Below are positions 27,075-35,464 of a DNA stretch of 64,000 nucleotides, one piece after another. Location of the stretch: assembly GCA_024682375.1 (NCBI GenBank), contig JAIKZI010000039.1, forward strand, positions 144,338 through 208,337, written 5' to 3'. Positions within the stretch are counted from its first letter, which is position 1; the number at the start of each line of letters is the position of its first letter. The position numbers were made by a program, and so were the translations under genes. The notes below the pieces were generated by a model. That model worked only from the letters and a program-made list of their open reading frames with translations. It ran no database searches and was not told the DNA's origin. The stretch comes from Lachnospiraceae bacterium. GTDB lineage: Bacteria > Bacillota > Clostridia > Lachnospirales > Lachnospiraceae.

Positions 27075-27590
27075 TTACTGCTTTGGCTGAATAACAGCTT
27101 TTGCAAATCCGACAGCGGAAACAACATCTCCTCCGAATGAATTAGCAAGTTCATCCTTGATCTGATCCTGGATATCCTGCTTCTTTTCATTGAAGTTATC
27201 GCATGTATACTGTGAAACGATATCATTTACAGCTCTCTGAATAACACCGTCATATGTGTTCATAGTATCTTTAGTATAAGTTCCGGCCTTATAGCCATCG
27301 CTTTCCTTGTTAATATTGATAACAATCTTAACAAGTGCTACACCACCATCAGATAGAGATATTGTCATATCATCTGCAGGTGTGTAAGCTTCAGTTGTTT
27401 CAAGTGATGTACTTGAACCACTCGTGGACTGTCCAGCGGATAGATCCAAATCAATTGCTCCAGCAACTTTTGAAATCAACTCATTCGCTTTCTTAGTTTC
27501 AGGCATAATAGTAAAAGTAAGTAAAGCTGTTAGCACTAGATTTACAAGGACCAGCACTAGGGTGATCAATGTAATAATACTTTTTTTCAT
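27075..27590 (-). CDS. fliL: Flagellar basal body-associated protein FliL
   Basis: 171 residues from the ATG at 27590. The reading frame extends 7 codons further to a TTG at 27611, but AAAGGGG lies between the two and fits the ATG, not the TTG. One membrane helix (about 5-25) is followed by a periplasmic-side domain (about 60-171) with ALVKIVININKES and a C-terminal amphipathic end. FliL supports stator function. It sits between motB and fliM. Confidence 0.87.
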   Translation of the reverse strand: MKKSIITLITLVLVLVNLVLTALLTFTIMPETKKANELISKVAGAIDLDLSAGQSTSGSSTSLETTEAYTPADDMTISLSDGGVALVKIVININKESDGYKAGTYTKDTMNTYDGVIQRAVNDIVSQYTCDNFNEKKQDIQDQIKDELANSFGGDVVSAVGFAKAVIQPKQ

Positions 27591-27623
27591 AACTTTAAAT
27601 ACCCCTTTCAAAAAGTAAGTAAT

Positions 27624-28577
27624 TTAATTAGTTGTATTATCCAAATTAGAATTCATGTCGTTGTAAATCTTTACGACTACTCTTCTGTTCAAAGCGCGGT
27701 TCTCAGCTGTATCATTTGGAGCTATCGGGTCCCACTCACCACGACCAGAATATATAACATGTGAAGGATCTAAATTAGTATTTGCTTTTACAAAGTTTGC
27801 AATATCAAGAGCTCTGTACATAGATAAAACATCATTGCTCTCGATTTTAGCTGTGTGCATTGGAACATTATCAGTATGTCCTTCTATTAGAATAGTATTT
27901 TCTGAGTAACCATTCAATATCGCACTCAATTTCTTTAGAAAAGGTTCAGCATCTTTCTTGTGATCATATTTACCGCTGGCAAATAAAACCGCACCATTCA
28001 TGGTGATTTCTACATACTGACCATTAGATTTGATATCGACAAGATTCTGAATACCACTTTTTTCCATAGCTTCAGTGATATCTTCTTCCATCTTCTCACT
28101 TTGAGCGGCTCCCTTTTTTTCAAACTCTTCGGTAAGTTCCTCATCGGTTTTACCTGAGCCACCCTTATATGTACTCTCTTTATCACCATCTACAAGTGAT
28201 CTTGAAGTACCTGTAGTTCCGGCAACATTTCCAGTTGTTCCATCATTATCCGCATCAGCTTGACCGCCGTTTTGCTTATTATCCTTATCTCCATGCTTAC
28301 CAGAAGAAGCATTGAAAAAAGAATTAAACTGCTGCAAGGCACTTACACCTGATGAAATAAGGCTTCCTTCCTGAGTACTGATTGTTGTACCACCGGCAGG
28401 AAGAACTGAGAAGCTCTGCTGCAATGACTGTACTACCATCTCGTATTTCTCAGCATCTACAGATGACATTGAGAAAAGTAATACGAAGAAGCAAAGGAGC
28501 AGATTCATCAGATCCGAGAAAGTCGCCATCCAAGCTGGCGAGCCCTTTGGAACTTCCGGCTCTTTCTTCCTAGCCAT
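27624..28577 (-). CDS. motB: Flagellar stator protein MotB
   Basis: 317 residues. A single membrane helix (about 20-40) carries the proton-binding Asp22 (SDLMNLLLCFFVLLFSMS). A long flexible Gly/Asp/Lys-rich linker (about 88-150) precedes an OmpA-like peptidoglycan-binding domain with LIEGHTDNVPMHTA and SMYRALDIANFV. It couples ion flow to rotation with MotA. The motA stop overlaps its start by 1 base. The linker is longer than in B. subtilis MotB. Confidence 0.94.
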   Translation of the reverse strand: MARKKEPEVPKGSPAWMATFSDLMNLLLCFFVLLFSMSSVDAEKYEMVVQSLQQSFSVLPAGGTTISTQEGSLISSGVSALQQFNSFFNASSGKHGDKDNKQNGGQADADNDGTTGNVAGTTGTSRSLVDGDKESTYKGGSGKTDEELTEEFEKKGAAQSEKMEEDITEAMEKSGIQNLVDIKSNGQYVEITMNGAVLFASGKYDHKKDAEPFLKKLSAILNGYSENTILIEGHTDNVPMHTAKIESNDVLSMYRALDIANFVKANTNLDPSHVIYSGRGEWDPIAPNDTAENRALNRRVVVKIYNDMNSNLDNTTN

Positions 28578-29371
28578 TAGCCTTCACCTCCGCCATCATC
28601 ACTAGACGCAACTGCTTCACGTGCTTTAGGTGAAAGGAATGTCTTAAGTTTCTCTTCAATTACTCGAGGGTTTTCACCTGCCTGAATTGAAAGGATACCT
28701 TCTACGACAACTTCCTTCATCATAAGTTCATGGGATGTATTATCCTTTAACTTCTCAGAAAGAGGACCGAAAATCCAGTTTGCAAGAAGTGAACCGTACA
28801 TAGTTGTAATCAAGGCAACGGCCATGGCAGGTCCGATAGATGCGGCATCTGACATGTTCTGAAGCATGATGATAAGACCGATCAAGGTACCGATCATACC
28901 CCAGGCGGGGCCCATTTCTCCGACACGGTCAAGAACGCCTGTTACCTTCTTATGTCTGCCTTCGATAGCGGAAAGTTCTGTTTCAAGAATTCCTCTAACT
29001 AAGTCTGGATCTGTACCATCGACAACTAGCATAATGCCTTTTCTAAGGAAAGGATCTTCGATTCCTTGAGTTGCCTCATCCAGAGCAAGAAGTCCTTCTT
29101 TTCGAGCTGTATTTGAAAGTCCAATGATAGTACTAATAGATTCAGCTGGATTCTGTTTTGATGGTTCCTTTAATGCTAATGTAAGTCCTTTTAGACCGTT
29201 TATGAATTCATCCATCTTATAGGAAGCCATCGTAGCTCCCAAAGCACCACCTACTGTAATGAGTAGTGATGGAGGGTCAATGAACCAGGCAAAGTTACCA
29301 CCACCTGAGAGGATACCGAATATAAGGAAGAAGGTACATAAACCAAATCCAATAAGAGATGCTAAATCCAC
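28577..29371 (-). CDS. motA: Flagellar stator protein MotA
   Basis: 264 residues with four membrane helices. A cytosolic loop carries the conserved charged helix (about 90-140, ETELSAIEGRH) that touches FliG. The MGPAWGMIGTLIGLIIMLQN block near 152-171 is diagnostic of the channel helices. It starts with GTG at 29371. A sigma-A promoter lies about 85 bases upstream, so motA opens the second flagellar transcription unit. Confidence 0.95.
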   Translation of the reverse strand: MDLASLIGFGLCTFFLIFGILSGGGNFAWFIDPPSLLITVGGALGATMASYKMDEFINGLKGLTLALKEPSKQNPAESISTIIGLSNTARKEGLLALDEATQGIEDPFLRKGIMLVVDGTDPDLVRGILETELSAIEGRHKKVTGVLDRVGEMGPAWGMIGTLIGLIIMLQNMSDAASIGPAMAVALITTMYGSLLANWIFGPLSEKLKDNTSHELMMKEVVVEGILSIQAGENPRVIEEKLKTFLSPKAREAVASSDDGGGEG

Positions 29372-29457
29372 TTAATACCACCAGCCTTTCTTTCTTAATA
29401 AAAATCATAATTTATTAAAAAAGTGCACAAAATTTCCAATAATAATACTACAAATTT

Positions 29458-29486
29458 ATCATACAAGATTTATAAATGTTTGTCCA
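29458..29486 (-). promoter_or_regulatory. Sigma-A promoter for the motA-distal flagellar unit
   Basis: On the - strand the -35 is TGGACA (29486-29481), then 17 bases, then the -10 TATGAT (29463-29458). Both hexamers match the housekeeping consensus at five of six positions. It lies between the flgE terminator and the motA GTG. It suggests that stator, switch, export and chemotaxis genes have their own vegetative transcription start. Confidence 0.75.
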
Positions 29487-29521
29487 CTTTTATTTCCTAT
29501 ATCTAGTATAAGCTAAATAAG

Positions 29522-29554
29522 CCACATACAAGAAATATGCTTTCTTGTATGTGG
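29522..29554 (-). terminator. Hairpin terminator after flgE
   Basis: A perfect 14-bp stem with a 5-base TATGC loop lies 26 bases past the flgE stop. The following - strand bases are CTTATTTAGCTTAT, T-rich but not a pure run, so it may be a partial terminator or an mRNA-protecting stem. Confidence 0.7.
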
Positions 29555-29580
29555 TTATAAAGCTATAAGTTTAAAGAGTT

Positions 29581-31260
29581 TTATCTCTTAAGGTTAACCA
29601 ATTCTTCAAGAAGTGTATCAGAAACTGTGATAATTCTTGAGTTGGCCTGGAAACCTCTCTGTGTAGTAATCATGTTTGTAAATTCTCTAGCCAAGTCTAC
29701 GTTTGACATTTCAAGCTGACCTGTTGACATCTTTCCGCCATCACCAGATACATCTACACCGACACCATCAAACTCTCCTGAGTTAAGTGTCTGTCCATAA
29801 CAGTTATTTCCTAAACTTTCAAGACCAGAAGGGTTAGCGAAATGTGCTACTGCTATCTGTCCTAAAAGAACTGTATTACCATTGTCATAAGATCCAAAAA
29901 TCTTACCACTCTGATCTACTGAAAGACCAGTCATATTTCCTAGCTTTTTACCAGCGCCAAGCTTTCCTGATGTATCTCCTCTTAAAAGACCTACTGTTGA
30001 AGCTGCGCCATTGTCTGCAACTTTTATCTGTGAAAAGTCGATGTCTACATTCTGGAAATTAACTCCAAGTGCAGACATATTAAGTGTAACCGAATTGCTA
30101 CCAGCCTCATTTACGTATGAGAATGAACCATCTGCTGGATTGAACTTAACAGTGAAGTCAGTAGAATTCTTCTCAAGAACAAGCTGTCCACCGCCATTTA
30201 TAGTTCTAGAAACCGCATTTGCAGCAACAGCATCTGTAATTCCATACATTTCAGAAAGAGCAAAGAACTTTGTCTCTCCAGATGTAGCACCAGTAAATGT
30301 ACATCCATACACTCCATTTTGCTGAGTGATAGTTCCATCTGAAGTAAATGTTTCAGATGTACCTGTAGAGTTATTTGCTACAGTTGAAATCGTAGATGAG
30401 TTAAGTCCTACAGTAGCTGAAGTAAACTTAGAAGCATCAAGTGTATATGATGATTCTCTAGTTCTATTCTGACCAAACAATGTAGAAATTGTTGCATCGG
30501 TAATAGTTACACCAGCCTGATTATTTGCACCCTGTAAAATATCATTTCCAGCCTGATCTGTAATACCTGTAAGGCTTACATAGAATTCACCTTCATCAGT
30601 ATTTGCTGAATGAAGTGAAAACTTAGCTGTATATGCATATCCGAGTGAATCATAAAACTGAAGACTCATTACATATCCATTTTCACCAGTTAAAACTGCT
30701 GTGTTTTTATCAAGGATACCGCTTGCTGAAGCCTTTGTTGTAGCTTCAGGCTGTGAAGTTTTATTTTCTGCAGACATAACACGAAGAGGCTGTACTGTAT
30801 CCTGACGAATTGTCTGAGTTTCCTGATCAACTCCCCAGCCCTGTACTAAATAACCTGTAGTTGTCATCGCAAGGTTACCTGCTGCATCTACGTAAAATGA
30901 TCCTGCACGAGTGAATACATTCTGAACACCGTTAGAAACGATGAAGAAGTTAGTATTTTGAGCGTCCGTGAATTTGATATCCAAAGCCTCTCCTGTACTT
31001 TCAGAAGCACCGCCGGCCTCGATTGAAACCTTTGTAGCACCTGCAGTAACACCAAGACCGATCTGGTTGGCATTCTTACCACCGAGGGTCTCTGAAGGGC
31101 CTGACGCACCAGAAGTTGTCTGGTACATGATATCCTGGAATGTAGTTGATGATGATTTGAACGCCAGTGTGTTAACGTTAGAGATATTATTACCAATTAC
31201 ATCCATTTTAGTCTGGTGAGTACGAAGACCTGATACACCAGAATATAATGCTCTCATCAT
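29581..31260 (-). CDS. flgE: Flagellar hook protein FlgE
   Basis: 559 residues. The N-terminal rod/hook helix (MRALYSGVSGLRTHQTKMDV, then GNNISNVNT) and the C-terminal mate (QLEMSNVDLAREFTNMITTQ, then RGFQANSRII) form the axial D0/D1 core. The middle (about 150-480) is a Ser/Thr/Ala/Gly-rich exposed domain typical of hooks. FlgE polymerises to a hook whose length is set by FliK. GGAGG lies 9 bases before the ATG pair at 31260. Transcription may come from the upstream sigma-28 promoter as well as from flgB. Confidence 0.94.
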   Translation of the reverse strand: MMRALYSGVSGLRTHQTKMDVIGNNISNVNTLAFKSSSTTFQDIMYQTTSGASGPSETLGGKNANQIGLGVTAGATKVSIEAGGASESTGEALDIKFTDAQNTNFFIVSNGVQNVFTRAGSFYVDAAGNLAMTTTGYLVQGWGVDQETQTIRQDTVQPLRVMSAENKTSQPEATTKASASGILDKNTAVLTGENGYVMSLQFYDSLGYAYTAKFSLHSANTDEGEFYVSLTGITDQAGNDILQGANNQAGVTITDATISTLFGQNRTRESSYTLDASKFTSATVGLNSSTISTVANNSTGTSETFTSDGTITQQNGVYGCTFTGATSGETKFFALSEMYGITDAVAANAVSRTINGGGQLVLEKNSTDFTVKFNPADGSFSYVNEAGSNSVTLNMSALGVNFQNVDIDFSQIKVADNGAASTVGLLRGDTSGKLGAGKKLGNMTGLSVDQSGKIFGSYDNGNTVLLGQIAVAHFANPSGLESLGNNCYGQTLNSGEFDGVGVDVSGDGGKMSTGQLEMSNVDLAREFTNMITTQRGFQANSRIITVSDTLLEELVNLKR

Positions 31261-31295
31261 AGGGCATGACCTCCAATCAGCTGTGATTAGAATTT

Positions 31296-31323
31296 TTCAT
31301 CGCGTCTGTCGGTCGGCGATGAA
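31296..31323 (-). promoter_or_regulatory. Hairpin in the flgE leader
   Basis: TTCATCGC pairs perfectly with GCGATGAA round a 12-base GC-rich loop, about 35 bases upstream of the flgE start. A smaller AATCA/TGATT hairpin follows (31275-31288) next to the GGAGG site. It could set hook-protein expression apart from upstream genes or be a processing site; no function is shown. Confidence 0.4.
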
Positions 31324-31357
31324 CTAAGCTTCCATAAGGTCCAGCTTAAATAAATTT

Positions 31358-31765
31358 CTATGCAATCACAGCACCATCAATATTAGTAAAAACATTATGC
31401 TCCGTAGTAGAATTTTCATCCATGGCAGTAACTACGGTATGCGAAGGAACATTGACGATAAACGCCATTTTATCGACCATTACAAGTGAGTCGTTGATTC
31501 CTTTCTCATAAGCCATCTGTATGCCATTTGACAATCTCTCGCTCTGCTCAGGTGATAGCGAAATTGATCTCTCCATAAGTCGGTTAGCCGCATGTTTTGA
31601 GAACTTAACTTCCGATGTATTCCCGATTACATCTTCCATCTTGCCAGAAAGCACATCTTTAAAAGAAGTAGCATCCTTTGCTTGATTGGCTGGCTTACTT
31701 ATCTTTCCCAAATACTGATTTTGTATCTGTTCAATCGAAGTAAAGTTTCCATCTAGTCGATTCAC
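31358..31765 (-). CDS. Flagellar operon protein, TIGR02530 family
   Basis: 135 residues, soluble. The region SFKDVLSGKM (about 34-43), then FSKHAANRLMERSISLSPEQ (about 55-74) and MVDKMAFIVNVPSHTVVTAM near the end, matches the small TIGR02530 protein found between flgD and flgE in Bacillota. Its role is unknown, with a proposed link to hook assembly. It starts with GTG at 31765 behind GGAGG. The sigma-28 promoter at 31811-31837 is directly upstream, which makes this the first gene of a possible hook sub-operon. Confidence 0.82.
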   Translation of the reverse strand: MNRLDGNFTSIEQIQNQYLGKISKPANQAKDATSFKDVLSGKMEDVIGNTSEVKFSKHAANRLMERSISLSPEQSERLSNGIQMAYEKGINDSLVMVDKMAFIVNVPSHTVVTAMDENSTTEHNVFTNIDGAVIA

Positions 31766-31810
31766 TTTTCTCGTTCCTCCTTTCTATGCAAAAATCCTTT
31801 TCAAACTATT

Positions 31811-31837
31811 ATATCGGCTAGTTTGAATTTTTCTTTA
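31811..31837 (-). promoter_or_regulatory. Sigma-28 (FliA/SigD) promoter upstream of the TIGR02530 gene and flgE
   Basis: On the - strand TAAA (31837-31834), exactly 15 bases, then GCCGATAT (31818-31811). The consensus is TAAA-N15-GCCGATAA, so 11 of 12 positions match. The -35 lies inside the last codons of flgD and the -10 just after its stop, ahead of a GTG gene with a strong ribosome site. Confidence 0.75.
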
Positions 31838-32477
31838 GTTCTTCTAGTCTAGAAGTTAACTCTGTAATCTTTGCTAGATCTCCAGGAGCAACAAACTGCT
31901 TTGTATAAGCAGAAAATGAATCATATAGATTAATAACTGCTGTAAGCTGCTTCTCATTATCAAGTGTGAAATGTTCCTTGTCAGGAAGCTGAGATACCAT
32001 ACTGTTAAGTGTTGATGCAGCCATTGTAGATTCATAATACTGTGAATCCTTGATTGAGATAACCTTATCTACATCGAAGTCCTTTCCGTTTACATTGATA
32101 TACATAGTGTCATCTTTTTTTGTTGTATAATCTACAACTCCAGTTACAAGGCCGTCATCAGAATCTACAGTTACATACTTACCAATAAGTGATCCTGCAG
32201 AAATACTGTCAACGCTTCCAGCAACATTCTGAGTAGCTTCTACCTGTGAGAATGTAGCCATTTCAGATACATATTCTGAGTTCTGAGTAGGTTCCATCGG
32301 ATCCTGGTACTGCATTTCAGCTGCCAAAAGTTTTAGGAACATGTTCTTATCAAAACTTGTATTGCCCTTTGCTTTATCTGCTGCTGTTTTAGCACCAGTT
32401 CCAGCACTGTCATAAGCTTTCTTAGCATTTGCTTCATTTGCCATCTGTCCATTAGAGACATCCATCCAAATTGCCAT
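31818..32477 (-). CDS. flgD: Hook-capping protein FlgD
   Basis: 219 residues. The N-terminal export/cap region is conserved: FDKNMFLKLLAAEMQYQDPM near 43-62, then EPTQNSEYVSEMATFSQVE. The C-terminal part (about 95-165) has the beta-rich FlgD fold. It caps the growing hook and is lost when the hook is complete. It lies between fliK and the TIGR02530 gene, as usual. The ATG follows AAAGGAG. Confidence 0.94.
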   Translation of the reverse strand: MAIWMDVSNGQMANEANAKKAYDSAGTGAKTAADKAKGNTSFDKNMFLKLLAAEMQYQDPMEPTQNSEYVSEMATFSQVEATQNVAGSVDSISAGSLIGKYVTVDSDDGLVTGVVDYTTKKDDTMYINVNGKDFDVDKVISIKDSQYYESTMAASTLNSMVSQLPDKEHFTLDNEKQLTAVINLYDSFSAYTKQFVAPGDLAKITELTSRLEELKKNSN

Positions 32478-32495
32478 TTACTTATCTCCTTTCCA

Positions 32496-34085
32496 TCAAG
32501 CCTGGTAATTAAGTGTATTACCCTGAGCTTTCATAATTTTTGCTGTTAAAACTTCCTCATCAGTCATAAGTCCCTGCAAATCATCCAAATTATTCAAATC
32601 AATTCTGTGAAGTCGATTACCCTTTTCAGAATTCTCATTTGACTCTTCTTTCTGATGATTTTCGCCATTCATATTCATATCCATGGCTTCACTTTTTTCC
32701 TGATTCTCTTTAAATTCATGAGTTCCAACAGAAATTTCAACAGAGTCGACCTTCATGCCCTGGTCTTTAAACCTATCCTGAAGTATCGCCAACTGAGTCT
32801 CAAGTGCAGCTTTTACTGTTTCGTTCTGAGCTAAAATCTTAGCCTTGACTGCTCCATCTTTAGATGTAATTTCCATGAAAATCTTTCCTAATTCTTCTGG
32901 ATTAAGAACCATCTCCATAGTATGAACAGAATCAGTCAATGTGACCTTTGCATTCTGAACCATCTTATCAATCATTGATGAAACATCTACTTTTACAGTT
33001 CCCAAAGAAGCTGTAGTAACTTCGATTTCAGTAGCATTTGCATTCAATTCAAAAGTATTAACAACCTGATTATTTTCAGGATTTACCTTTATATTCTGGT
33101 TGTTCTGATTCTGGGAAAAAAGATTGCTAGAATTATCATTCTGCATATTCTTCTCATTTTTGTTTAGAACTTTTGAAACGAGGTCATTTGAAACGCCTGT
33201 CTGGCTTTCATTTTCCGCCTCTTCTCTAAATGAAGTAGACTTCTCTTCAGCCTTTGTTCTGAAATCCTCAACAATGACTTTTGTATCAGCATTTGTTTCA
33301 GGATTCTCTTCTGAAACAATTTTGTCATTTATAGGATTCCTTGTTTCATCAACCACATTTTCATCCATTCCTGTTATATTCTGAATAACTTGATTAAAAT
33401 CAACTTCTTCTTCAGGAACAGCTGTTAATCCAAGTTCTGATAAATCCAGATTATTAACTAAATCTTTCAAATCAGAAATCAACTCTTTCATGCCATCAAC
33501 ATTTAAAAGTGAAATAGGATCACTTACGTCAAGGGCTTCTGAAACAACCATCATCATATTCTTAGGATCTAATAAATCAACGAAATTAAGTCCTAAAGTC
33601 TGCATTGCATTCACAATATCATCTTCGCTGATACCTAGATTCTTTGAAATAACCTTCTTGATTTCTTCTTCAGTTTCCTGATCCAGCTCTACTTTTGATT
33701 CAGTTTTGTTATCTTCGGTGTGAACATCTTTTGTATCCGACTTCGAAGAAGTTTTTGTTTCCTGTCCATTTTTAGCTTCAACAGAATCATTTGGTGTATT
33801 TTCCACTGATTCCATCGAAGAACCCTTCACATCCTGCGAATTAAGGGCAGAATTCTTCGTCAAATCAACTTTTACATTGATTTGAACACTTGTCTTCTTC
33901 GAAGATACAAGTTTAAGAGAATTGTTTGTACTGTCCACTTCTAGTTTTCTATAACTACTCTGACCCATGGACATCATAATATTCTCAAATTTAGAATTGT
34001 CGTTAGAATTGAAATTCTTAACGGACTTGACACCAGCTTCAGGTATTTTAGTGGCAGGAAGTCTTGAAATATCGGCACCTGTCAT
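32496..34085 (-). CDS. fliK: Flagellar hook-length control protein FliK
   Basis: 529 residues from the ATG at 34085. The frame opens at an ATG six codons earlier (34103), but AAAGGAG lies between them at the right distance for the inner ATG. A long low-complexity Asn/Glu/Ser-rich N-terminal ruler (about 1-370) precedes the C-terminal Flg_hook domain (about 380-480), with MEMVLNPEELGKIFMEITSK and LQDRFKDQGMKVDSVEISVG. It measures the hook and switches FlhB specificity. Confidence 0.88.
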   Translation of the reverse strand: MTGADISRLPATKIPEAGVKSVKNFNSNDNSKFENIMMSMGQSSYRKLEVDSTNNSLKLVSSKKTSVQINVKVDLTKNSALNSQDVKGSSMESVENTPNDSVEAKNGQETKTSSKSDTKDVHTEDNKTESKVELDQETEEEIKKVISKNLGISEDDIVNAMQTLGLNFVDLLDPKNMMMVVSEALDVSDPISLLNVDGMKELISDLKDLVNNLDLSELGLTAVPEEEVDFNQVIQNITGMDENVVDETRNPINDKIVSEENPETNADTKVIVEDFRTKAEEKSTSFREEAENESQTGVSNDLVSKVLNKNEKNMQNDNSSNLFSQNQNNQNIKVNPENNQVVNTFELNANATEIEVTTASLGTVKVDVSSMIDKMVQNAKVTLTDSVHTMEMVLNPEELGKIFMEITSKDGAVKAKILAQNETVKAALETQLAILQDRFKDQGMKVDSVEISVGTHEFKENQEKSEAMDMNMNGENHQKEESNENSEKGNRLHRIDLNNLDDLQGLMTDEEVLTAKIMKAQGNTLNYQA

Positions 34086-34111
34086 ACCACTATCTCCTTT
34101 CATATGGATAT

Positions 34112-34975
34112 CTATTTTGGTTCCATAATCTGCGTTACCTGAGCTGCAACTTCCGCATCCATGGCACCCAAAATTTTACCTCGAGTATCGCTATCCATAG
34201 CATTAAGGATTTTGGCTACCAGAGACAGATTATCTTTCATAGATTCAAAAATTCCTGCAGCCTGAGCCGGCTTCATAGCTGAATAAGTCTCAGCATAGGA
34301 TTTTATCTCTTCAGATTCTTGCTGTTGCTCTAAAACTTCCTTGTATATAGCCTTCGCATTTTCGGGAGAAATGCTCTCATAATACTCCTTATATTCTTTT
34401 ATATCGGGCGCATTATCGGAAAAAACAACCTCTTCATCAAATTTTTTCTTTAAAGCTTCATATTCAGCTTCCTTTTCCTTGTAAGCTTGAAGTTCAGAAG
34501 CTTTTGACTGCAAATCTGCAATCTTTGACTGTGAATCTTGAGCACTCTTTTTTGCTTTCTTAAGCTGTGCTTCTAGATCTTTTATCTTTTCAACTGCGTC
34601 AGAAACAGATGAATACTGATAAGCATCATCTTTTCCCTTTGCACCATCGATATCATTTTCAGTTTCCGGAAGAATTTTATTAATTCCAGGAACATCTTTT
34701 AAAACAGGATATAAAACAGTAGAACCAAATCCACCGACATCCATCTTTATGAGTAAAGCAAAAATTGCAATCCAAACAGCCGCAATAAGTAAAGCCACGA
34801 GAAGTATAATAATTCCGCCGCCTTCATCATCTTCTTCAATATCACTAGCCCCTTCTCTGCCTTCAGCCTTAGCTTTTTTTGCCTCTTCCTTCTTTTGTTT
34901 CTTCAGGGCTTTCTTTTCTTTTCTAGAAAGTTTCTTTTCGTCTTTAGATTCTTTCTCTTCAATTTCTTCAGCCAT
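34112..34975 (-). CDS. MotE-like membrane protein with a MgtE-N-like domain
   Basis: 287 residues. A Lys/Glu-rich cytosolic N-terminus (1-50) is followed by one membrane helix (about 55-77), a long coiled coil (about 125-205) and a C-terminal MgtE N-terminal-like helical domain (about 215-287, with MKPAQAAGIFESM and VAKILNAMDSDTRGKILGAM). This matches proteins called MotE or YlxF that sit between fliJ and fliK. MotE in proteobacteria helps stator or export assembly; the Bacillota role is less clear. Confidence 0.78.
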   Translation of the reverse strand: MAEEIEEKESKDEKKLSRKEKKALKKQKKEEAKKAKAEGREGASDIEEDDEGGGIIILLVALLIAAVWIAIFALLIKMDVGGFGSTVLYPVLKDVPGINKILPETENDIDGAKGKDDAYQYSSVSDAVEKIKDLEAQLKKAKKSAQDSQSKIADLQSKASELQAYKEKEAEYEALKKKFDEEVVFSDNAPDIKEYKEYYESISPENAKAIYKEVLEQQQESEEIKSYAETYSAMKPAQAAGIFESMKDNLSLVAKILNAMDSDTRGKILGAMDAEVAAQVTQIMEPK

Positions 34976-34981
34976 TACTTA

Positions 34982-35440
34982 TTACTCCTGTGAAGCATCG
35001 TCTATATTTCCATATGTATAAGCTACTAATTCATCAACTTCTTTTGACTCTTTATAAAGAACTTCAGCTTTGAATTCTTCAAAAGCCTTTTCCCTAAGTT
35101 TCTCATAGGTCTTTCGTTCCTTCATAGCTTCATCAAGTTTCGATCTTTCGATTTCAACCCGATTCTGAGCCATACTTACATTCCTGATTTGCTCATTTAC
35201 CTTGCCATCCATTATTAGAATCGCATTTCTTAAGAAGTTAATTTCTGTAAGATGAAGTGTTCCACTCTGTTCTTCTTTAAGTTTGTTCTCATAAGAAGAT
35301 CTGCGTAAAAGAAGATCTTCTAAAATAGCCTGTTCTTCTTGTAAAGCAGCATTTGCCCTTGCATATTCCATTTTCTGTTGTACTTCTAACTTGGATTTTA
35401 TATCCAAAATATTTTGCATTCGATAATGAAAAGCTGGCAT
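34982..35440 (-). CDS. fliJ: Flagellar export protein FliJ
   Basis: 152 residues, nearly all coiled coil. The start MPAFHYRMQNILDIKSKLEV is typical. FliJ sits in the centre of the FliI hexamer and links it to FlhA. Sequence conservation is low across the family; the call rests on length, coiled-coil character and place right after fliI (24 bases). Confidence 0.9.
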   Translation of the reverse strand: MPAFHYRMQNILDIKSKLEVQQKMEYARANAALQEEQAILEDLLLRRSSYENKLKEEQSGTLHLTEINFLRNAILIMDGKVNEQIRNVSMAQNRVEIERSKLDEAMKERKTYEKLREKAFEEFKAEVLYKESKEVDELVAYTYGNIDDASQE

Positions 35441-35464
35441 AACTCTACCTCAAAAAACTATTAG

